DNA of 18,441 nt from CAZLYK01 sp964563495 (lineage in GTDB: Bacteria > Acidobacteriota > Blastocatellia > RBC074): assembly GCA_964563495.1 (NCBI GenBank), contig CAZLYK010000108.1:1-18441 (forward strand), read 5' to 3'. This document shows, piece after piece, positions 14,848-18,441 of the stretch. The translations under genes and the position numbers were made by a program. The stretch's first letter is position 1. Each line of letters opens with the position of its first letter. Under the pieces are notes generated by a model, which was given only the letters and a program-made list of their open reading frames with translations, searched no databases and was not told the DNA's origin.

Positions 14848-15861
14848 TCAGAGGCTCCGTTTGGTCACCTTCGATCGCAACCCCTTGAGATTCTCCTGTT
14901 CGACGAGCGGGCGAACCACGCGAAACCCGGTAAAGATCGCCTCCGTGTGCCACCAGATGCTCTGCGGATCCTGCGGATCACGCATGCTCCAATCCGGTTC
15001 CGACGCCCGCCTGGCCGCGCTCCGCAGCTTCGATGCGTCATCGTCCCACGAACCGCCTCTGACGACGTGAGGATAACGCTTCTCGCTCGGCAAGAGCACT
15101 GGCTCCAGAGCGACGGCTTTCGGATCGAAGCGCCGGTAAAATTCGGCGTCGTAATGATCGAGCACCCATTCGGCGACATTGCCGTGGATGTCGTGCAGGT
15201 CCCATGCGTTCGCTTTCTTCATACCGACCGGATGAGGCTTGGCACCGGAATTATCCGTATCCCAGGCGTACTCGCCCAGCCTGGCCGGGTCGCCGCCGAA
15301 CGAATAGGCCGTCTTCGATCCGGCGCGGCAGGCATACTCCCACTCGGCTTCGGTCGGCAACCGGTAGGTCTTACCCGTCTTCGCCGAGAGCCAGCGGCAG
15401 TATTCCATCGCCGCGTGATGGGTGATGCTGATCACCGGCTGGCGGCCTTTGCCGTAGCCGAAAGATTCATCGGCGTAAGGCGGCGTCGGCCGGGTCAGCG
15501 CATCGGCTGTCTGGCCGGTTTGAGCCGCCGCTTCAGGCCTCTTTTCGATCTGCGCGCCGAACGCGAATTGATCATACTCATCCCAGGTCACCTCGAATTT
15601 GCCCATCCAGAAAGGCTCTATCTTCACTCCGTGCTGTGGCCCCTCATCTTTTTGTCTCCCCTTCTCGTCTTCCGGGCTGCCGATCGTGAACGTACCGCCC
15701 GGGATTGGAACCATCTCGAAGCTAACTTTGCCCCCGGGCATCGTCTCAAGATAAGACTTCATCTCCGCCGGCGATTGCGCCAACAGCCGATTAGAACGCA
15801 GCGGAGCGATCCCCAACCCGGCAGCGATAATAACGATTGCAAAATAGATGATTCTTCGCAT
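14848..15861 (-). CDS. secreted SUMF1/formylglycine-generating-enzyme-fold protein lacking the catalytic Cys pair
   Basis: This is a 337-residue protein with an N-terminal signal peptide (RRIIYFAIVIIAAGLGIA, cleavage near LLAQS 30). The FGE-sulfatase domain covers ~45-318: FEMVPIPGGTFTIGS, FWMGKFEVTWDEYDQF, AMEYCRWLSAKTGKTYRLPTEAEWEYACR, DIHGNVAEWV, VVRGGSWDDD 266-275 and TGFRVVR. In true formylglycine-generating enzymes the RGGS segment is followed by two active-site Cys residues. Here Asp and Ala/Ser residues stand there, so oxidation of sulfatase Cys is not expected. Such proteins often serve as carbohydrate- or protein-binding modules in the periplasm. Upstream of the ATG there is only AT-rich sequence without a ribosome site. 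It could share transcription with the RodA-like gene 121 bases downstream. Confidence 0.85.
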   Translation of the reverse strand: MRRIIYFAIVIIAAGLGIAPLRSNRLLAQSPAEMKSYLETMPGGKVSFEMVPIPGGTFTIGSPEDEKGRQKDEGPQHGVKIEPFWMGKFEVTWDEYDQFAFGAQIEKRPEAAAQTGQTADALTRPTPPYADESFGYGKGRQPVISITHHAAMEYCRWLSAKTGKTYRLPTEAEWEYACRAGSKTAYSFGGDPARLGEYAWDTDNSGAKPHPVGMKKANAWDLHDIHGNVAEWVLDHYDAEFYRRFDPKAVALEPVLLPSEKRYPHVVRGGSWDDDASKLRSAARRASEPDWSMRDPQDPQSIWWHTEAIFTGFRVVRPLVEQENLKGLRSKVTKRSL

Positions 15862-15870
15862 AAATATAAA

Positions 15871-15961
15871 AAAATAGACAGGATCGACAAGATTTTTGCA
15901 AGATCTGACAAGACTGTATCCTGTCAGATCTTGGACGAACCCTGTTCATCCCGTCTATTTT
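15871..15961. repeat. intergenic element in the divergent SUMF1-like/ApbE promoter region
   Basis: The 91-base element has left end AAAATAGACAGG (15871-15882) and right end CCCGTCTATTTT (15950-15961, one mismatch). In its centre CAAGATCTGACA (15899-15910) and TGTCAGATCTTG (15922-15933) form a perfect 12-bp stem around an 11-base loop. It takes up almost the whole 111-base gap between two divergent genes, so their promoters must lie inside or overlap it. No obvious -35/-10 pair was identified; a short A/T run (15861-15874) is the only AT-rich candidate. Confidence 0.75.
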
Positions 15962-15972
15962 GCCTCCTTCAA

Positions 15973-17001
15973 ATGATCATTCGCGGATTAACAGCTTTGA
16001 CCGGTCTTTTTCTCATCGCCGCCAGCTTCGGCGACACCCGGCAGCCTGCCCGGTTCGAGTACACGCAACCGCACATGGGCACACAGTTCAAAATCATCCT
16101 CTATGCACAGACCGAAGAGCTCGCCGCGCGCGCTTCCCAGTCGGCATTTGAGCGCATCGCCCGGCTCGATGCGACGATGAGCGATTACCGCGAAAACAGC
16201 GAATTGACGCGACTGAGCCGCCAGGCCGGTCGGGGCCCGGTCAAAATCGGCGCAGACCTGTTTCGGGTATTGAGCCTCTCGCAACAATTTGCCCGGCAGA
16301 CGGGCGGAGCTTTCGATGTCACATCCGGCCCGCTCATACAATTATGGCGCAGGGCGCGGCGGACCCGGCAATTGCCGGACACCGGACGCCTGACCCAGGC
16401 GCGCAAAGTCAGCGGCTATCGGAAACTCACCCTCGATCCGCTCGCTCGTACGGCCCGCCTGGATAGACCGGGCATGCTGCTGGATCTGGGAGGCATCGCC
16501 AAGGGCTTTGCTGCCGATCAGGCGATCGAGGTTTTGAAGAGGTACGGCATAGAGAGCGCACTGGTCGCCGCCGGGGGCGACATCGCGGTCAGCGATCCGC
16601 CGCCCGGCGCAGACGGTTGGGTGATCGGCGTCGCCCCTCTGGAATCTCCCGCCCTGCCGCCAAGCGCCTACCTCTCATTACGGAATGCCGCCGTCTCGAC
16701 TTCCGGCGACGCCGAACAGTTCGTCGAAATCGGAGGCACCCGCTACTCGCACATCATCGATCCACGCACCGGCGCCGCGTTGACCGGGCACAGCAGCGTC
16801 ACAGTCGTCGCCCCTGACGGCGCAACCTCCGACGCTCTCGCGACCTCGCTCAGCGTCCTCGGCCCGAAACGTGGGTTGAACCTGATTGACTCGCTCAACC
16901 GGACCGGCGATGCCCTCGCCGCCTACTTCGCCATCTCAACCGGCCATTTCGAATCGAAATCCTGGCGAAAATTTGTTCGAGCGAAAAATAGACAGGATTG
17001 A
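15973..17001 (+). CDS. apbE: ApbE-type FAD:protein FMN transferase
   Basis: This is a 342-residue exported enzyme that attaches FMN from FAD to Thr of flavoproteins such as NqrB/RnfG-type subunits. A hydrophobic signal segment (IIRGLTALTGLFLIAASFG, 2-20) lacks a lipobox Cys, so the protein is secreted or membrane-tethered by this helix. ApbE landmarks follow in order: MGTQFKIILY 35-44, FDVTSGPL ~114-121, LDLGGIAKGFAADQA 170-184, AAGGDIAVS 199-207, AVSTSGDAEQ 240-249, YSHIIDPRTG 258-267, and APDGATSDALATSLSVLG 280-297 with the metal-binding Asp/Thr. Length is normal. The ATG at 15973 opens this segment; the frame stays open further upstream but only by chance. The last codons (KNRQD and stop) are encoded by a copy of the intergenic element. 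No flavoprotein target is in this window. Confidence 0.9.
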   Translation: MIIRGLTALTGLFLIAASFGDTRQPARFEYTQPHMGTQFKIILYAQTEELAARASQSAFERIARLDATMSDYRENSELTRLSRQAGRGPVKIGADLFRVLSLSQQFARQTGGAFDVTSGPLIQLWRRARRTRQLPDTGRLTQARKVSGYRKLTLDPLARTARLDRPGMLLDLGGIAKGFAADQAIEVLKRYGIESALVAAGGDIAVSDPPPGADGWVIGVAPLESPALPPSAYLSLRNAAVSTSGDAEQFVEIGGTRYSHIIDPRTGAALTGHSSVTVVAPDGATSDALATSLSVLGPKRGLNLIDSLNRTGDALAAYFAISTGHFESKSWRKFVRAKNRQD

Positions 17002-17033
17002 CAAGATTCTTGCTTGTCGATCCTGTCTATTTG
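16985..17033. terminator. near-perfect 20-bp hairpin, intergenic element acting as probable bidirectional terminator
   Basis: The arms at 16986-17005 and 17013-17032 are complementary at 19 of 20 positions around a 7-base loop (17006-17012). The ends are the element ends AAAATAGACAGG and CCTGTCTATTT. It lies between the convergent ApbE and Gfo/Idh/MocA genes and ends 8 bases before the latter's stop. The TGA of apbE (16999-17001) is inside the left arm. Each flank carries a short A or T run, so it may terminate both transcripts. Confidence 0.6.
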
Positions 17034-17040
17034 ATTCGCA

Positions 17041-18333
17041 CTATACCAGCGGGGTCTGGCCCGGAATCGCTACCGGAGCCACCGCCAGCGGCCCCCATTC
17101 GAGTTTTGTCGGGACGAGCAATTCCCTGGAGTTCAAAGCCTGATCCCAGGTCACTACTTTTCCGGTATATGCCGACATCCGGCCCATGATCGCCGTCATG
17201 GTGCTTTCGGCGACGGTCTTCAACTCATTGATCGGCTTGCCGGCGCGAATACTCGCGATCAGGTCGGTGTGCTCGTTGACGTATGGGTTGTTGTCCTTGG
17301 CCGTAAACCGCCAATTCTTCTCTCCGCTGATTGTGTACTTGTTGACCTGACAAGTCCCCTTGGTTCCGACCAGAGCTTCAGAAACGCTTTGATCCGTGTT
17401 CTGAATCTGACGGCAGAAACTCATCATGTGCATTCCATTTTCGTACTCGTAATCGATCGCAAAATGGTCATAGATATGGCCGTATTCCGCGCCGGTGCGC
17501 GCCTGGCGACCGCCCATCCCATAAGCTCTCACCGGATGGCTGCCCATCGCCCAATTGACCACATCCAGATTGTGGACGTGCTGTTCGACGATATGATCGC
17601 CCGAGAGCCAGGTGAAATAGAGCCAGTTGCGCAACTGCCACTCCATATCGCTCCAATTCGCCTCTCGCGGTTTGTTCCACAGTCCGCCCTGATTCCAGTA
17701 AGCGCGAGCTGCGACGATCTGGCCGATCGCGCCGTCCTGAATCTGCTTCATGGTTTCCAGGTAGCCGGTCTGATGGCGGCGCTGCGTGCCCGCGGCAATC
17801 GCCAGCCCCTTGGCTTTGGCCTCCTCGGACAAACCCAGGCAGACGCGAATACCCGCGCCATCCACCGCGACGGGCTTTTCGGTAAAGATGTTTTTGCCGG
17901 CCGCAACCGCGGCCTTGAGATGCTGGGGCCGAAATGCCGGCGGCGTCGCCAGAATAATGTAGTTGACATCGCTGGCGATGACTTTCTGGTAGGCGTCGAA
18001 TCCGACAAAGCTGTGCTCAGGAGTGACGGCGATCTTTTCGCCATATTTTTTCCTGAGGCCGGTCAGGCTTTCATCCAGGCGATCTTTGAAGGCGTCGCCC
18101 ATAGCAACGATTTTGACTCCGGGTGCGGACTCGAGCACGTTGCCGATCGCGCCGGTTCCGCGCCCGCCGCAGCCGATCACGCCGACTTTGATCTCATCGC
18201 TCCCGGCGGCATGGGCACCGGCGAGCGTCGGAATGTGAGCCGTCATGGTCGTCCCCAAAGCCGCGACAGTCGTGTTTTTGATGAAATCACGCCGCGTAGA
18301 CTCAGATTGCCCGTTTTGATTTGGCTTGCTCAT
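17041..18333 (-). CDS. Tat-exported Gfo/Idh/MocA family oxidoreductase
   Basis: This is a 430-residue NAD(P)-dependent sugar-type dehydrogenase or hydrolase relative. The N-terminus has a twin-arginine signal (STRRDFIKNT, Arg14-Arg15, then a hydrophobic stretch to ~43), so it is folded in the cytosol and exported. The Rossmann domain starts at ~47: VGVIGCGGRGTG 50-61, then IILATPP ~126-132 and the family motif TEKPVAVD 151-158. The C-terminal domain has GDHIVEQHVHNLD 245-257 with His residues expected to bind the substrate, and a C-terminal EWGP tail. Such Tat-linked members are common in acidobacteria and planctomycetes; the substrate is not known. The start at 18333 is chosen because GGAGGAG (18343-18337) lies just upstream; an ATG at 18345 would put that site inside the gene. 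It stands alone, downstream of a large palindrome. Confidence 0.88.
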   Translation of the reverse strand: MSKPNQNGQSESTRRDFIKNTTVAALGTTMTAHIPTLAGAHAAGSDEIKVGVIGCGGRGTGAIGNVLESAPGVKIVAMGDAFKDRLDESLTGLRKKYGEKIAVTPEHSFVGFDAYQKVIASDVNYIILATPPAFRPQHLKAAVAAGKNIFTEKPVAVDGAGIRVCLGLSEEAKAKGLAIAAGTQRRHQTGYLETMKQIQDGAIGQIVAARAYWNQGGLWNKPREANWSDMEWQLRNWLYFTWLSGDHIVEQHVHNLDVVNWAMGSHPVRAYGMGGRQARTGAEYGHIYDHFAIDYEYENGMHMMSFCRQIQNTDQSVSEALVGTKGTCQVNKYTISGEKNWRFTAKDNNPYVNEHTDLIASIRAGKPINELKTVAESTMTAIMGRMSAYTGKVVTWDQALNSRELLVPTKLEWGPLAVAPVAIPGQTPLV

Positions 18334-18336
18334 ACG

Positions 18337-18343
18337 CTCCTCC
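18337..18343 (-). promoter_or_regulatory. ribosome binding site of the Gfo/Idh/MocA gene
   Basis: GGAGGAG on the minus strand lies 3 bases (5 if the core is taken as GGAGG) before the ATG at 18333. It fixes this start and shortens the open frame by four codons compared with the ATG at 18345. Confidence 0.65.
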
Positions 18344-18372
18344 ATTATTTTCAGCGTTTTTTACCTGTTTAT

Positions 18373-18430
18373 AGCGATTTTCACATTTGTGCGACCGCGT
18401 CCTCGCGGTCGCACAAATGTGAAAATCGCT
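18373..18430. repeat. perfect 27-bp inverted repeat with 4-base loop
   Basis: The left arm 18373-18399 (begins AGCGATTTTCACATTTGTG, ends GCGACCGCG) is the exact reverse complement of the right arm 18404-18430, around the loop TCCT. The core GCGACCGCG/CGCGGTCGC is GC-rich and the outer part AT-rich. It lies 27 bases upstream of the in-frame ATG at 18345 and 39 upstream of the chosen start. It could be a terminator for a gene beyond the window, a REP-like mobile palindrome or an mRNA leader structure. Confidence 0.8.
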
Positions 18431-18441
18431 GCCACAGGGTA

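Noticed and set aside
14848..15861. Active formylglycine-generating enzyme
   Set aside because: The catalytic Cys pair is absent and no sulfatase is nearby.
14947..15972. Plus-strand open frame extending ApbE by 342 codons upstream
   Set aside because: It runs antisense through the SUMF1-like gene, whose signal peptide and family motifs are clear. The ApbE signal segment begins at the ATG at 15973.
14742..17033. CRISPR array
   Set aside because: The repeated AAAATAGACAGG/AATCCTGT pieces are inverted, irregularly spaced and separated by genes. There are no uniform spacers and no cas genes.

Overview
The window looks like a chromosomal segment of a moderately GC-rich bacterium, most likely an acidobacterium (Blastocatellia- or Solibacter-like). 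This is an inference. It rests on three things: an ECF sigma factor of the Sigma70_ECF/TIGR02999 type next to a Ser/Thr kinase whose N-terminus begins MDAKRWAQIKEVYDRAL (a style common in acidobacteria), a Tat-exported Gfo/Idh/MocA oxidoreductase, and intergenic AATCCTGT-type repeats. No rRNA, tRNA, CRISPR array or transposase was seen. Coding density is high and no gap without a gene exceeds about 150 bases.

Layout. A short signal-peptide-like ORF (65-130) precedes a plus-strand NmrA-like NAD(P)-binding protein (145-1026). This converges, with a 10-base overlap, on a long minus-strand run that reads from 14726 down to 1017. In transcription order the run is: SEDS glycosyltransferase (RodA/FtsW), PP2C phosphatase with a membrane helix and TPR domain, PknB-type kinase with one membrane helix and an SH3-like outer domain, DUF3662-like/FHA protein (FhaA-like), a secreted Rossmann-like protein of unknown function, an ECF sigma factor, a large kinase/zinc-ribbon/cyclase/STAND ATPase protein, and two tandem paralogous TPR proteins. 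Upstream of it lie a minus-strand secreted SUMF1/FGE-fold protein (14848-15861), a divergent plus-strand ApbE flavin transferase (15973-17001) and a minus-strand Gfo/Idh/MocA protein (17041-18333).

How the genes fit together. The rodA, PP2C, kinase and FHA genes are the same set that forms the growth and cell-wall phospho-signalling cluster of Actinobacteria (rodA, pstP, pknA/B, fhaA), here without a class B penicillin-binding protein in view. Directly downstream sits a second signalling block (secreted protein, sigma factor, multidomain kinase, TPR proteins) whose genes abut or overlap by a few bases. Together they suggest one envelope-sensing phospho-signalling locus that links septal or lateral wall synthesis to sigma-factor-driven transcription. 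This is inferred from gene order.

The most unusual points are these. (1) The STAND protein is cut in the middle of its winged-helix region by an ATGA overlap, apparently through a one-base indel, and its C-terminal half exists twice in tandem. (2) The embedded class III cyclase domain has lost several catalytic residues. (3) The PknB-like kinase and the FHA protein share a T-L-[VI]-R-P-R motif. (4) A family of non-coding elements with AAAATAGACAGG / CCTGTCTATTTT ends fills three or four intergenic gaps, and one copy supplies the ApbE stop codon. (5) A perfect 27-bp palindrome lies upstream of the last gene.
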